Shown here one piece after another: positions 6,957-16,045 of a stretch of 64,000 nucleotides of DNA (its first letter is position 1; each line of letters starts with the position of its first letter). The translations under genes were made by a program, and so were the position numbers. Origin of the DNA: Actinomadura rubrisoli (GTDB taxonomy: Bacteria; Actinomycetota; Actinomycetes; Streptosporangiales; Streptosporangiaceae); the NCBI RefSeq assembly GCF_004349215.1, contig NZ_SMKU01000001.1:1-64000 (forward strand), written 5' to 3'. The notes beneath the pieces were generated by a model. The model worked only from the letters and a program-made list of their open reading frames with translations, had not been told where the DNA came from and ran no database searches.

Positions 6957-7781
6957 ATGAAACGACTAAAGAGTTTCTGGTCGAACCTAGATTCCTTAAT
7001 GAAAGTTACATGGGTCACGTTATGGATAATCGGTGCAATCCTCGTGTTTTTGGGTTTATGGGGCGACAATACAGGATTTTGGGAAGGGAAGTCTTTTTCA
7101 ACTAACCTAATTTCCTCCATGACTGGAGCAGCATTTGGAATACCGCTGGCTCTTATTTTTCTTCAAGGTTTGACCGCACGTCAAACCGAGTTGCTCGAAA
7201 TGCATTCAGCTAAGCGCCTGGCGCATCAAGTTGCCCAAGAGATTGTGCAAAACTCAATTGAACTTATGCCGAGCGGCATCGAAGAAGTAGAGAATGTCTC
7301 GGAAAATCTTGCCGCGATGAGTTCAGAGATTCGCGAAATTGCGAAAGACCGTCACGACCAAGAAGAAGCGAGTCGGATCCATCAAGAGCTCAGCAACATA
7401 GTCACAAATTGGCATCAGCTATGCATTATTCCTGGCGGTACTGCAACCGAAGGACTCTATGAGATTGAACAACAATGGTCCTACTTCAAACAGGAAGTAT
7501 ATGCACGCATAGTTGAAATAAAAGGCGCCTGGATAGAACCCTCTCTTCAAAGTAATATCGACAAGAGTATTGCCAAACTCAAGCAGCATGGTCAATTTGA
7601 CGAAAACGAACTCCACCTCCTGGACATTATTGATATAAGCGCGCTAGATGATATAGCTGAGACAACGTCAAACAATCTCAAGCGATTGGCATGGGACGTC
7701 TCAACTATTAGGGATATTCTTCGCGATGTTGTGCAATTCAATGAATATGTAACAATACTGCAAAGAAGCTGGGATAATTGA
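6957..7781 (+). CDS. AT-rich membrane-anchored coiled-coil protein of unknown function, 274 aa
   Basis: Codon use and base composition are strikingly AT-rich for this window. Two N-terminal membrane segments are visible (residues about 17-36, VTWVTLWIIGAILVFLGLW, and about 50-70, ISSMTGAAFGIPLALIFLQ). They are followed by about 200 residues of charged, largely helical or coiled-coil cytoplasmic sequence (LMPSGIEEVENVSENLAAMSS). No catalytic motif is recognised. The gene lies just left of an attachment core and looks like recently acquired cargo of an integrative element. Membrane-plus-helical proteins of this form occur among phage-defence and exclusion genes, but that is only a suggestion. 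Confidence 0.7.
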   Translation: MKRLKSFWSNLDSLMKVTWVTLWIIGAILVFLGLWGDNTGFWEGKSFSTNLISSMTGAAFGIPLALIFLQGLTARQTELLEMHSAKRLAHQVAQEIVQNSIELMPSGIEEVENVSENLAAMSSEIREIAKDRHDQEEASRIHQELSNIVTNWHQLCIIPGGTATEGLYEIEQQWSYFKQEVYARIVEIKGAWIEPSLQSNIDKSIAKLKQHGQFDENELHLLDIIDISALDDIAETTSNNLKRLAWDVSTIRDILRDVVQFNEYVTILQRSWDN

Positions 7782-7835
7782 TACTAGTCACGCCATTGTC
7801 GGCTACCGGTTCGCGCCTTGCGCGGACTCCTACAA

Positions 7836-7888
7836 GTTGACGCTTAAGCGTCAACGCAACCCCACTCCTGGGGACCAGATGGGGACCA
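7836..7888. repeat. Palindrome and paired direct repeats beside the attachment core
   Basis: GTTGACGCTTAAGCGTCAAC at 7836-7855 is a perfect 20-bp palindrome. It is followed by TGGGGACCA at 7869-7877 and again at 7880-7888, an 11-bp period of about one helical turn. The position, 100-150 bp from the tRNA core, suits integrase arm-type or excisionase sites of an attP half. Confidence 0.5.
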
Positions 7889-7984
7889 CACGCTATGCAT
7901 CGCACTGCACGAGCCTCTGAGACACACACGACGAACACACGTTCGAATATGACTCTGAGCTGCACAAAGCTCTCCCCCGCCGTC

Positions 7985-8026
7985 CTGGGGGTCAAGGGGT
8001 CGTGGGTTCAAATCCCGCCGTCCCGA
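7985..8026 (+). other. Attachment core: 3' part of tRNA-Pro(GGG)
   Basis: The sequence matches a tRNA from base 32 to the discriminator: anticodon loop CTGGGGG (anticodon GGG, Pro), 3' anticodon-stem strand TCAAG, variable GGGTC, a T-arm GTGGG-TTCAAAT-CCCGC that pairs, acceptor strand CGTCCCG, then A. The 5' half is absent: upstream bases CCGTC cannot pair with TCAAG. This is the classic recombinase crossover segment. An integrase gene ends 18 bp to the right. Confidence 0.75.
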
Positions 8027-8732
8027 CACAGGCCAGGACCGCTTTCAGGGCCTGGCCCGGAGGACTGCAACGGCCTCCTGTGGGAATTCTATGGGACGAC
8101 CTTGAGGTCGTCCCATTTCCTTCGCCAGGGAACGAGCTCGCAGCAGCTCGTCCAGAGCAGCCACCGGCGAGCCGGGGGCCATGGCGAGCCGAGCGGCCAG
8201 GGACTGCTCCCACTGCCCGGTCAGCTCGTGCTCCCGCATCTTCGCGATGACATGGGTGTAGCGGCGCTGCACCGAACCGTCCTCGTGTCCCATCCGCTCG
8301 TCGATCAGAACCGGCGGGATCCCGTCCCGTTCCAGCATGGTCCGATGCGAGTGGTGCAGACCGTGGGGGTCAACCCCTCGGCGAGCGGCACCCAGCACGC
8401 CTCCGCCCGACCCTGGGAGCTTCGTCCTCGCACCGGACGCCCAGGCTGTGGCTTCTTCTGCGGATACCAGCCCGACACCGCCGGGGCGAAAACCCATGTC
8501 GCAAACCCCGAACGACGCCAGTCCGGTGCGCCGGGAGCGGCGGCCGGTGTCGTTGTCGAGGGCGTGAACCCCAGTGCGGCGATCGCCGCCTGCACCCGCT
8601 CCCGTGTGTCCTCCGCCACACGATGGGGGTGGTTGAGGACGTTGAAGACCGTCGCAGGACTGACCTTCTTCGCACGCCTGGCCACATCCACCAAACTTCA
8701 CAGCGCCCCGCTGCGGCGCTGTCTGTCGGCCG

Positions 8733-9818
8733 CTAAGCGGCATTCCAGAAGTTGTGTTCGTAACCGGGTGGGAGCCAGGGGCTGGTCCAGGGCGCGGCGG
8801 CGGTCAGCATCTGGTCGGGGGTGTGGGTGCGGAAGAAGGCGTGGATCTGTTTCAGGCGGCCGGGTCAGCTGACGGCGGTGTTGGCGATGTGGTTCTTCAG
8901 CGCCGCCCAGATCCGTTCGGCTGGGTTGTCGTGTGGGCTGTGGCGCGCTCCGTACAAGATTTCGATTCGGGGATGTTCGCGCAGGTGGGCGGTGACGGCT
9001 TTGGCGTGGTGGATGCTGTCGTCGTCGCAGATCACCACGATTGCCGGGGCGCGGGGGAACGCCTGCTCCAGCATGGTCAGCAGTGCGATGAAGTCGGCCG
9101 CGCAGCGGCGCCCGAGCCGGTAGAGGCATGGGCCGGTGGTGACCTCCATGGCGCCCAGCACGGTGACCTGCCGGTTGGTGCCCGGGGTGGGAATCAGCGG
9201 ACGGACGGTGCGTGGTGTCCAGGATGCCCGCACGTGCGGCAGCAGGTGCAGGTGCGTCTCGTCCTCGACCCACACCACCGAACGGCGCGGCAGCTCGATC
9301 AGCCGGGCCACGATCGCGGCGACCACGTGGTCGTGGTCGGGGTCGCCGCGGGCGATCAGCTTGGGGCGCCGCCACACCGCGACCTGGCGGACCCGCCGGT
9401 ACAGGGTGCGGCGGCTGAGCTTGGGGCGGCCCAGGTACCGCCACAGCCGCGGCACCGTCCAGGGCCCCGGACGGGCCAGGAGCGCGGCGATCCGCCTGGT
9501 CAGCCGGCGCCCGCCCAGCCGCGGCCGCCCCGGCCGGGGCCGGTCGATCAGCCCCGCCGGTCCTTCGGTGTTGTACCGGTCGATCCAGCGCCGCACCGTG
9601 ACCGGATGGCACTCCAGCAGCACCGCGATCTCCGCGGCGCTCAAGCCGTGCAGCGACGGCAGCACCATCACCGCCCGCAGCGCCGGGCGCCATCGTCCCC
9701 GCAGCAGCTCCCGCAGTTCCTCGGCCGGCGTCCGGGGGCGTTGGCGAACACGGTGGGCGGGCGCATACTGACCACGACCTCGCCGGGTGGTTGGAGGGTG
9801 TAGACAACCTCGATCCAA
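8733..9818 (-). pseudogene. IS630-family DDE transposase, inactivated
   Basis: An N-terminal HTH (LSAAEIAVLLECHPVTVRRWIDRYN) is followed by DDE elements: VVWVEDETHLHLL, VVICDDDSIHHA, and SPHDNPAERIWAALKNHI with the final acidic residue. A TGA at 8865-8867 replaces the Trp expected in NTAV-S-W-PGRLKQIHAFF. The normal C-terminus (PPGYEHNFWNAA) continues in frame to 8733. Near 9743 the expected start MRPPTVF lies in another frame from RQRPRTPAEELRE, so one base seems lost. Start and activity are therefore uncertain; I judge it inactive. Confidence 0.75.
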
Positions 9819-9898
9819 CCTCCGGCGAGGCCCCTGTCAACACCCTGCGCCCCCGCGACCTCACGCCAGGTTACGAACAGAACCTATGGAATGGCGCT
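8736..9898 (-). mobile_element. IS630-family insertion sequence inside the integrase gene
   Basis: Terminal inverted repeats of about 30 bp are visible: AGCGGCATTCCAGAAG at the left end and the reverse complement AGCGCCATTCCATAGG at the right. Both continue to TGTTCGTAACC. Each end is flanked by TA (8734-8735 and 9899-9900), the target duplication typical of IS630/mariner elements. Removing the element plus one TA restores the integrase frame (GTG TCT AGC GGC). The element is about 1.16 kb. Confidence 0.8.
9778..9830. repeat. Hairpin upstream of the IS630 transposase
   Basis: CCTCGCCGG at the left pairs with CCGGCGAGG at the right, and GGTTGGA pairs with TCCAACC, around a roughly 15-base loop. 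It lies between the right end of the IS and the transposase start. Such structures in insertion sequences often limit read-through transcription or translation from outside. That role is inferred. Confidence 0.5.
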
Positions 9899-10432
9899 TA
9901 GACACGTAGCGTCTGCCATGGCACGGGCAGGGCTTGGGCGCCTTCTGAGCAATGTGGTCGGACACCAGCTTGGACAGCCAAGCAGGCAGGTCCACGTTAC
10001 GGTAGGAGTCGTCTTTGGGCAGGATTTGGTGGAATACCCCCTCATCGTCCTCCCAGAGCTGCCATTCGACACGTATAACGCCGGGCCGTGCGTACTTGAC
10101 CTCCAGTTCGATCAGCTCCGCCCAGTGCAAACCGGTGTAGTAGTCCAGCAGGATCATCCCTAGTTCGTCCTCGCGGCCGGTCAGGACGTTCGCCCGCTCA
10201 GCGATCAGCAACGCACGGAGACTCCCGGTGATCACCTTCTCTGGAGGCATATCCCTGGCCGTTGCTGGTCTGGTGGCGGAGGCGGTATCGGCGCGGCCGG
10301 GGACCTGCCCAAGGCCAGGAGGTCGTCTAGGTCGCCGATCACGCCCTGCTGACACCGCCGACGGCGAAGCCGAAGCGCTCGGCGAGAACGGCGACCTGGA
10401 CGAGGGTTCATGTTCAGGTAAAGCGGGCCGCC

Positions 10433-10696
10433 TCAGGGATCGGTCTCGTCGTCACTCGACGAGCGTAGATACCCTGCGGAGGTCATCAGCGCGACGATTT
10501 CGGCGTCGAGGTCATCGAGATCGATCTTTGTCGAGAGTATTTGGGTAGGTATCGCATTCTTATCGCGCAGTAGAGCCAAGAAGAGATGCTCGGCGCCAGC
10601 GTGCGGATGCCCCATCCGCCTGGCCAGGTCATCGGCAGCAGTGATGGTCCGGAGGTAGCGGGGTGTGTGTATCGGCCCCGGGTCGCTGTTCTCCAT
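10433..10696 (-). CDS. Stand-alone Clp N-terminal repeat protein, 87 aa
   Basis: The segment TPRYLRTITAADDLARRMGHPHA is followed by GAEHLFLALLRD. This is the signature of one Clp N-terminal (Clp_N) repeat, which in ClpA/ClpC binds adaptors and substrates. Here it stands without AAA+ domains and is shorter than a full two-repeat domain, ending in an acidic tail (SSSDDETDP). Free-standing Clp_N proteins are common in actinomycetes. It could act as a decoy or adaptor partner of ClpC, or be a relic. Confidence 0.7.
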   Translation of the reverse strand: MENSDPGPIHTPRYLRTITAADDLARRMGHPHAGAEHLFLALLRDKNAIPTQILSTKIDLDDLDAEIVALMTSAGYLRSSSDDETDP

Positions 10697-10878
10697 TTCT
10701 GCCCTTTTGAAGTCGCGGTTGCGTCGCCTGCACTCTACTTCGCATGCGGTCGGCGTGGGTCTTCGGTGTTGGCGAACGCGGGGAGAACGCTCAACGCCTG
10801 TCCAGGACGATGGACCGCACCCTTGGCAGGGGGCGGTCCATCGAACCTGCTGGTGGGTCTAGGTGCTGCTGGGGCGCG

Positions 10879-11154
10879 TTAAAGCAGCGCTATCCACCAC
10901 ATTTCTCCGACGGCGGGCACAAGCCTGCACTCCCACCAGTGCCCTTTGTAGGACTTGCGGGCGCCGTCTTCCCAGCCGTTGCAGCGTCCTGGCGGGGACG
11001 ACCTGAGACTGCTCGGGGATGTCTGGCCGTGCAGGACCGTGGCCTGGGCTGCGGTCTCGGCGGATGCTGGAGCGGCCATCAGGCCTCCGGCGAATGTGGT
11101 GACCGCGGCAGCGGTTACCAGCGTACGTACCAAGGTGGGACGAATTCGCTGCAT
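10879..11154 (-). CDS. Small secreted protein, 91 aa
   Basis: The ATG at 11154 follows GAGGAA. A clear Sec signal peptide is present (MQRIRPTLVRTLVTAAAVTT ... GLMAAPASA, cleavage after ASA near residue 30). The mature part of about 60 residues has two cysteines (PPGRCNGWEDGARKSYKGHWWECRLVP) and many aromatic residues, suggesting a disulfide-held mini-protein. I do not recognise the family. The roughly 300 bp upstream (11155-11462) show no gene and probably hold its promoter. Confidence 0.65.
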   Translation of the reverse strand: MQRIRPTLVRTLVTAAAVTTFAGGLMAAPASAETAAQATVLHGQTSPSSLRSSPPGRCNGWEDGARKSYKGHWWECRLVPAVGEMWWIALL

Positions 11155-11462
11155 GGATTTCCTCTTTCGGAAGGTAGGTAGATTCACGGGGGTAATCGTG
11201 AACGTGTCGCAGCAGCTCATGCGGCTGCTGTGGCTAGGCGGACTACATAGTCCTTGCCATGAGGTGAGCTCTTGTTGGGGTCGGTGAAGGGGACAGCGCC
11301 ACCCCGCCAACGACGGGCTCGCCCCGATCACGTTCGAACGTCAGATAGCAGAAGCACGGAGAACATCAACGACCCAGCTCAGGGCCGAAGTGGCATAACA
11401 CCGTCTCCACGCTTCGAGGGGATTGACATTCCCTGGCCGGGCTCGGCGGGCCCGAAACCGCC

Positions 11463-12271
11463 GTGCAGATCTGGCTGCGCGCCTACGCCAGCCCCAACAC
11501 CCGCGACGCCTACCGCCGCGACATCGGCCGTTGGTTCGCCTGGTGCCGCGACACGGCATCGACATCACCGACGCTCGCCGCGGCGACGTCGACGCCTACC
11601 GCACCGAACTCGATGACCACGACCCACCCCTCGGCGCACACACCAGACGCCACCGCATCGCCGTCATCTCCTCCTTCTACGGCTACTGGACCGCCGAGGA
11701 CGCCGTCCCCCCGCAACCCCGCCGCACACGTCCGCCGACCACCCCAACCCGACGAACCCAGCAGCATCGCCCTCAACCGCCAACAGGCGATCGACCTCCA
11801 AGCCGCGGCCGACGCTGACGGCCTGCGCTCGGCGATCGTGGTGCGGCTGCTACTCGAAACCGGCATGCGGGTGTCGGAACTGTCGGGCCGCGACCGTGCC
11901 GGTCACGCCGGAGACCGGACATCTGATCGACGCCTACCTGGACGGTCGCACCGACGGGCCACTGCTGCGCACTTCCGGCGCCAAGAGTGACGGCGTCCCG
12001 CAGCCCTTGGACCGCAAGTACATCCGAAGCCTGCTGCGCCGCCTCGCCGCCGAGGCCGAGCTTCCGCAGGAGGTGCTGGAGGCGATGCATCCGCACCTCC
12101 TGCGGCACATCGTTGCCACCCTGCTGGACGAGGAGGGCGCGACCGTCCAGGAGATCCAGCAGCTGCTCGGCCATGCCGACCCACGCACCACCCAGGGCTA
12201 CATCAACAAACGCCGCAACCTCGCCGCCTCCCCCGGTCTACGTCATGGCCCGCCTGCTCACCACCACCTGA
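11463..12271 (+). pseudogene. XerC/D-like tyrosine recombinase with several frameshifts
   Basis: Recombinase segments appear in order but in different frames: an N-terminal SAM-like part (VQIWLRAYASPNTRDAYRRD), RHGIDITDARRGDVDAYRTEL, then the catalytic region LLLETGMRVSELSG, then HLLRHIVATLLDEEG and LLGHADPRTTQGYI. Arg, His-x-x-Arg and Tyr catalytic positions are still readable. At least three shifts separate them (near 11550, 11710 and 11890) and one more near 12225. The gene is therefore dead or needs resequencing. It is unrelated in sequence to the integrase at 8045-10355. Confidence 0.75.
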
Positions 12272-12327
12272 ATGGGAGTTTCGTCCTGTATCTCTGGTGT
12301 CACAGAGGCAGGACAAAACTTCCAATT

Positions 12328-12359
12328 AGTGGTGGGCGCCTTCCCAGGCGCCCACCACT
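12328..12359. terminator. Perfect bidirectional hairpin terminator
   Basis: AGTGGTGGGCGCCT (12328-12341), loop TCCC, and AGGCGCCCACCACT (12346-12359) form a perfect 14-bp stem. It lies between two converging genes: the recombinase relic on the plus strand and the lipoprotein gene ending at 12404 on the minus strand. Confidence 0.75.
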
Positions 12360-12403
12360 GGGCCGTTGCCATTCGCGGACTCGTCCGGGGCGATCGTGGA
12401 GCC

Positions 12404-13672
12404 TTACCCGGTGGCTGGGTGCGCCTGGGTGCCTTCCGAGGTGACCAGGCCATAACCGGGCACGGCGTCGGTCACGGCGAGCGCCGCGTCACCGGTCACA
12501 ACGTCGGCGCCGCTACGTGCGTCAACCACTACATCGCCGTTCTCAGCGTGACCGTAGACAGCGCCGTGGAACGCGCAGGTCACATCGAAAGCCATGCGGC
12601 CGGCGGCCTTATCGGGAAGCGACCACAGACGGCGGCCGGAGCGGGCATCGAACGCCAGCGTTTGCTCGGGAGCGTCTCCGCTGATCCCGGCGGGCTCGGT
12701 GCACACGATGGTGTCTCGTTGATCGAACTTGCACACGAAATTCTTGCTGCCGAGTCGGCCGAGCGGGGTCAGCGTGGCGACCTTCTTCCCGTCGGCGGTG
12801 TCGAACAGCGCGTCCCGGTCGTCTTTCGAGGTGTGCACCACCACCCGGCCGGATCCCGCCATGACCAGCTCCGGGATCTGACCGGCAAGGGCCGTGCGAA
12901 TCTCCGGACCTGACCAGAGGGACGTCCCGTCGCGGCTGCGCAACGCGACCAGGTTCGATGCCCACTGGTCGTCTCCAGACCGGAAGCCCACGACCTTGTC
13001 GCCATCGACTCCGCGTGGAACGACCTCGTCCTGCTTCCACAGCACCGTCCCCGATTGAGCGTCCACGGCCACGGTGTATCCCACGTTCACGATCACGCTT
13101 ACGCCACTGCCGTCGCGGCCCGCTCCCACAATCTTCGGTGGGAGCGCGGAAGAGGGCGCGGGGCCCGCCCGGTGCCAGCGGGTTCGGCCGGCAGGGTCGA
13201 CCGCGAAGACCTGGGTCTGTTCCGTGTCCTGCTGTGTGCCGGTGCCCTCGGTGACGGTGTCATAGGCGGCGATGATCAAGACTTGGCCTTGCCGGTCGGT
13301 CACCGCGGCCGGAGCCGGAGGATCCTCTTCGGTCATCGGCCCGCTGGTGAGGTTGGTGGCGCCGGGCAGTCCGACCGACCAGCGACGCGCCCCGGTCGCG
13401 AGGTCGGTCGCCACCAGCGCACTGCCTTCCTCGGTTTCGGCGTAGGAATAGGCGGTATCTTTGACGACTGCTACCGGACCGGTGCCTACCTGTACTCCCT
13501 TGGCCGAGAACCGGCGTGGCGGATCGTAATAGTGAGCGGGCCGACCGTTGCCCGAGGACGCAGCCAGCGGCGGTGTCTTCTTGTCACGCGACGGCGACTT
13601 CGAGGAACAGCCGGCGTTGGTCAGTATCGATGCCGCGACCGGCAACATCAGCAACATCGCCGGTACCTTCAT
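12404..13672 (-). CDS. PQQ-like beta-propeller lipoprotein, 422 aa
   Basis: The N-terminus is a lipoprotein signal peptide with lipobox TNAGC (Cys22). Repeated blades follow, each with a Trp-containing turn of the PQQ/quinoprotein-like type: TDLATGARRWSVGL, VDPAGRTRWHRAG, VDAQSGTVLWKQDE, LRSRDGTSLWSGPE, DARSGRRLWSLPD. No dehydrogenase catalytic residues are evident, so a surface-anchored binding propeller is more likely than an enzyme. It is flanked by a terminator and an IS5 element, and stands alone. The ATG at 13672 is preceded by a GAGGAGA-like site. Confidence 0.85.
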   Translation of the reverse strand: MKVPAMLLMLPVAASILTNAGCSSKSPSRDKKTPPLAASSGNGRPAHYYDPPRRFSAKGVQVGTGPVAVVKDTAYSYAETEEGSALVATDLATGARRWSVGLPGATNLTSGPMTEEDPPAPAAVTDRQGQVLIIAAYDTVTEGTGTQQDTEQTQVFAVDPAGRTRWHRAGPAPSSALPPKIVGAGRDGSGVSVIVNVGYTVAVDAQSGTVLWKQDEVVPRGVDGDKVVGFRSGDDQWASNLVALRSRDGTSLWSGPEIRTALAGQIPELVMAGSGRVVVHTSKDDRDALFDTADGKKVATLTPLGRLGSKNFVCKFDQRDTIVCTEPAGISGDAPEQTLAFDARSGRRLWSLPDKAAGRMAFDVTCAFHGAVYGHAENGDVVVDARSGADVVTGDAALAVTDAVPGYGLVTSEGTQAHPATG

Positions 13673-13808
13673 ACAGTCTCCTCTTCACGTACGTCCCGAT
13701 TGAGTGGGCACACGCACGTTAAAGGAGGCAGTGGAAGGATTGTAGCGAAAGGTCGAAAATGATTGGGTGTGGATCGCCTACTTGTCGCCAAGTGAACGAA
13801 AGCGTGCC

Positions 13809-14756
13809 AGAGGGCGTCTGAAAAGGGTCAGGGTGGCCGACCGGTGAGGCGGTGGAGCAAGATCATGTTCGCCGCCGGGTAGATGACGTTCTCCGAAGCG
13901 ACGGCGAGGTACTCGTGGTCCTTGGACAGGCGCCGATACTTGCCCATCCAGGCGAAGGTCCGCTCCACCACCCAGCGGCGGGTGACCAGGCGAATCGCGG
14001 TACCACCGGTGGCGAGCTGCCCACCTTGCGCCAGGTGCTTCGGAATCCGCCGTCGCGGCGGGCGGACGATCTGCACGGTGACCTGCAGGACGTCGCGGGC
14101 CCAGTCGGTGAAGTCCTGGCCGCGGTTAGCCCTGGTCGGCCCACACGTGCCGCAACCGCGCGAACGGTTCGCACGCTCGCCACAAAAGCACCACAGCTCC
14201 GTCCCGGTCGCCGACACTGGCCGGGCTCACGCACGCCAGCAGCACGTCGCCGCAGGCGTCCACCAGCAAATACCGTTTGATCCCGGGCGCCTTCTTGACC
14301 CCGTCGTAGCCGTGCAGCCCGCCCCGGTCGGTGGTCCGGACGCTCTGCGGATCGATCACGCCCGCGCTGGGCATCGGGTCGCGGGCCGCGCCGAGCCGAT
14401 CGCGCTCGCGCAGGTAAGCCGGCATCTGCTCCCACCGGCCCTCGATCCGCCAGACCCGCCAGACCCGCCAGTAGTGGTAGATGGTCTGCCAGGGCGGCAG
14501 GTCGTGTGGCAGCAGCCGCCACGCGCATCCCGCCCGCAGCCAATACGCCAGCACGTTGATGATCTCCCGTCGCAAGTGCACCGCCGGCCGACCACCCGGC
14601 TGGGGCGCCGGGACAAGCCCGGCGATCAGTTCCCACTCGGCATCGGATAGATCGGTCGGGTAAGGGCGACGCTCGACCATCACCGCGCTGCGCGCTCACG
14701 GCGCGGCAACCACCAGCATGCCCCGCCACGGTCCTGACCCTTTCCAGACGCCCTCT
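13809..14756 (-). mobile_element. IS5-family insertion sequence with 24-bp terminal repeats
   Basis: AGAGGGCGTCTGAAAAGGGT at 13809 (24 bp with the following CAGG) is matched in inverted orientation at 14733-14756, differing at one base. The 948-bp element contains one transposase gene on the minus strand. I could not find a clear target duplication. Confidence 0.8.
13828..14683 (-). pseudogene. IS5-family transposase, one-base insertion
   Basis: The first half reads MMVERRPYPTDLSDAEWELI, the common N-terminal region of IS5-group transposases, then VIDPQSVRTTD (first catalytic Asp) and HVWADQG (second Asp). There GGCTAACCGCGG replaces the expected GGCTACCGCGG. The extra A creates a stop and moves the rest ([14 protein letters not shown] ... 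[21 protein letters not shown], with the catalytic Glu) into another frame. No slippery heptamer is seen, so a lesion is more likely than programmed frameshifting. Confidence 0.75.
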
Positions 14757-14883
14757 AATCCGAAACTTGGTCACATTCTGAGGGGCCCTCCAGTCCGGTC
14801 GCCGCCTCCTCAGCCCCGCCGCGTTGACCCGCGACAATCCACGAGGACCATGATCCCGGATCAGCTGATCGGAGAAGTTGGGA

Positions 14884-15111
14884 GGAGCAGCGGGTCACGC
14901 TGCGGCTGCAGGACGCGCTGCGCGCCCAGGTCCGCCAGGCCGAAGGGCGGGACACCGACCCATCGGCGGGGATCATCGACCTCCAGAGTGTGAAGGCCAC
15001 CGACACCATCGGCCGGGACACCCGAGGGTATGACGCGGGCAGTGACGTTGAAGGTAAGCCGGTCGACGATCGCGCCGTCATTCCAAATGAGATGACGTCT
15101 AAGAGCTGCTA
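14884..15111 (+). pseudogene. IS5-family transposase fragment
   Basis: About 75 residues (VTLRLQDALRAQVRQAEGRD, then AGIIDLQSVKATDTIGRDTRGYDAG) match the region around the first catalytic Asp of another IS5 subgroup. N- and C-terminal parts are missing. The fragment is cut on its right by the next insertion sequence, starting near 15098, and by the IS ending at 14756 on its left. Confidence 0.65.
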
Positions 15112-15996
15112 ACAGAATCAGCGGACGAGTCTTCGCCAGCAGATGATGGCGGCGGCGAGGGCCATGAGGGCTTCGTGGATGTCGTCTCGGATCTCCCAGC
15201 GGATGCGCAGGCGCTGGAACCAGTGGAGCAGGCCGATCGTCCGCTCGACGACGTAGCGGTGGACGCCCAGTCCGGACCCGTGGGCGACGCCACGGCGGGC
15301 GATGCGGGGTTTGATGCCCTTCTTTTCAGACCAGCCGCCGGTACTTGTCGTGGTCGTAGCCGCGGTCGGCGAATAGGCACTCGGTCGGCGGGGTCTGCCG
15401 ACGCGGCCGCGGATCGGCGGCACTTTGTCGAGCAGCGGCAGCAGCCGGGTGACATCGTTACGGTTGCCGCCGGTCAAGATGAGGGCGAGCGGGGTGCCGT
15501 GGCCGTCGGTGAGGACGTGATGTTTCGAGCCGGTCCGTCCTCGATCGACCGGGCTCGGCCCTGTTCTGGGCCGCCCTTCATCGCTCGGACGTGCGAGCTG
15601 TCGATCACCGCCTTGGACCAATCGAGCTGGCCGGCGGTGTGAAGTTCTTCCAGCAGGAGCCGGTGCAGCCGCGTCCAGACCCCGGCCTCGTGCCACTCGG
15701 CCAGACGCCGCCAGCACGTCATCCCCGACCCGAACCCCAGCTCTTGGGGCAGGAACTCCCACCGGATCCCCGTATGCAGCACGAACAAGATCCCGCACAG
15801 CACCTTCCGATCATCCAGCCGCTTGCGTCCGGTGTGACGCTTGCGCCGCTCGACCTTCGGCAGCAGCGGCTCGACCCGCTCCCACAAGCTGTCGGCCACA
15901 ATCCACGGGGGCTGCTCGCCTGCACGCATGCCCTCACACCACACCCGACATCACCACACGTCGCGCTACATGCTCATTCTATTATGAACTCTAAGG
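15098..15996 (-). mobile_element. IS5-family insertion sequence, degenerate
   Basis: Imperfect terminal repeats of about 25 bp (18 matches) are seen at 15098-15122 (TCTAAGAG ... TAACAGAATCAGC) and, inverted, at 15972-15996 (CCTTAGAG ... TAATAGAATGAGC). One transposase gene on the minus strand fills the interior. Confidence 0.6.
15118..15944 (-). pseudogene. IS5-family transposase with multiple frameshifts
   Basis: The N-terminal domain is intact (PPWIVADSLWERVEPLLPKV), followed by TGIRWEFLPQELGFGSGMTCWRR and AVIDSSHVRAMKGG. Near 15565 a missing A shifts the frame to RTGPSPVDRGRTGSKHHVLTD. Two more shifts around 15385 and 15320 separate FADRGYDHDKYRR and KKGIKPRIARRG from their neighbours. 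The C-terminus VHRYVVERTIGLLHWFQRLR keeps the catalytic Glu. The gene is non-functional as read. Confidence 0.75.
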
Positions 15997-16045
15997 CCAC
16001 CGCCGGCCCCAACAGCCTGGGCTCCAGTGTCGGCGTCACCGCCAT

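Larger units (their letters stand above)
8045..10355 (-). pseudogene. Tyrosine recombinase with embedded LacI-type HTH, disrupted
   Basis: Read from right to left, the pieces are: a core-domain part (9902-10355, TGLHWAELIELE ... KDDSYRNVDLPAWLS ... PCPCHGRRYV), then an inserted IS630-family element. A LacI-like HTH follows (about 8555-8690, VSPATVFNVLNHP), then DWRRSGFATWVFAPAVSGWYP, then a catalytic C-terminus with HGLHHSHRTML, MGHEDGSVQRRYTHV. Actinomycete integrases with exactly this embedded HTH are a known family. Lesions seen: the IS insertion with TA duplication, an extra T near 8690, and a missing C near 8372. The N-terminal DNA-binding part is also missing beyond 10355. The usual TGxRWGEL arginine is His here. 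It lies directly beside the tRNA-Pro core. Confidence 0.8.

Noticed and set aside
7981-8030. Intact tRNA-Pro gene
   Set aside because: Only the part from the anticodon loop to the discriminator is present. Upstream bases cannot form the anticodon stem or D arm, so it is an attachment fragment.
8091-8116. Perfect 12-bp hairpin as a tRNA or operon terminator
   Set aside because: It lies within the apparent C-terminal codons of the integrase and its direction of action cannot be decided, so it is not listed as a terminator.
8555-8694. Separate LacI-family regulator gene
   Set aside because: Sequence before and after it belongs to the integrase family that contains this HTH internally, so it is treated as part of the broken integrase.
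14100-14240. Programmed ribosomal frameshift in the IS5 transposase
   Set aside because: The break is at GGCTAACCGCGG with no A6G or other slippery heptamer. A single inserted A explains it better.
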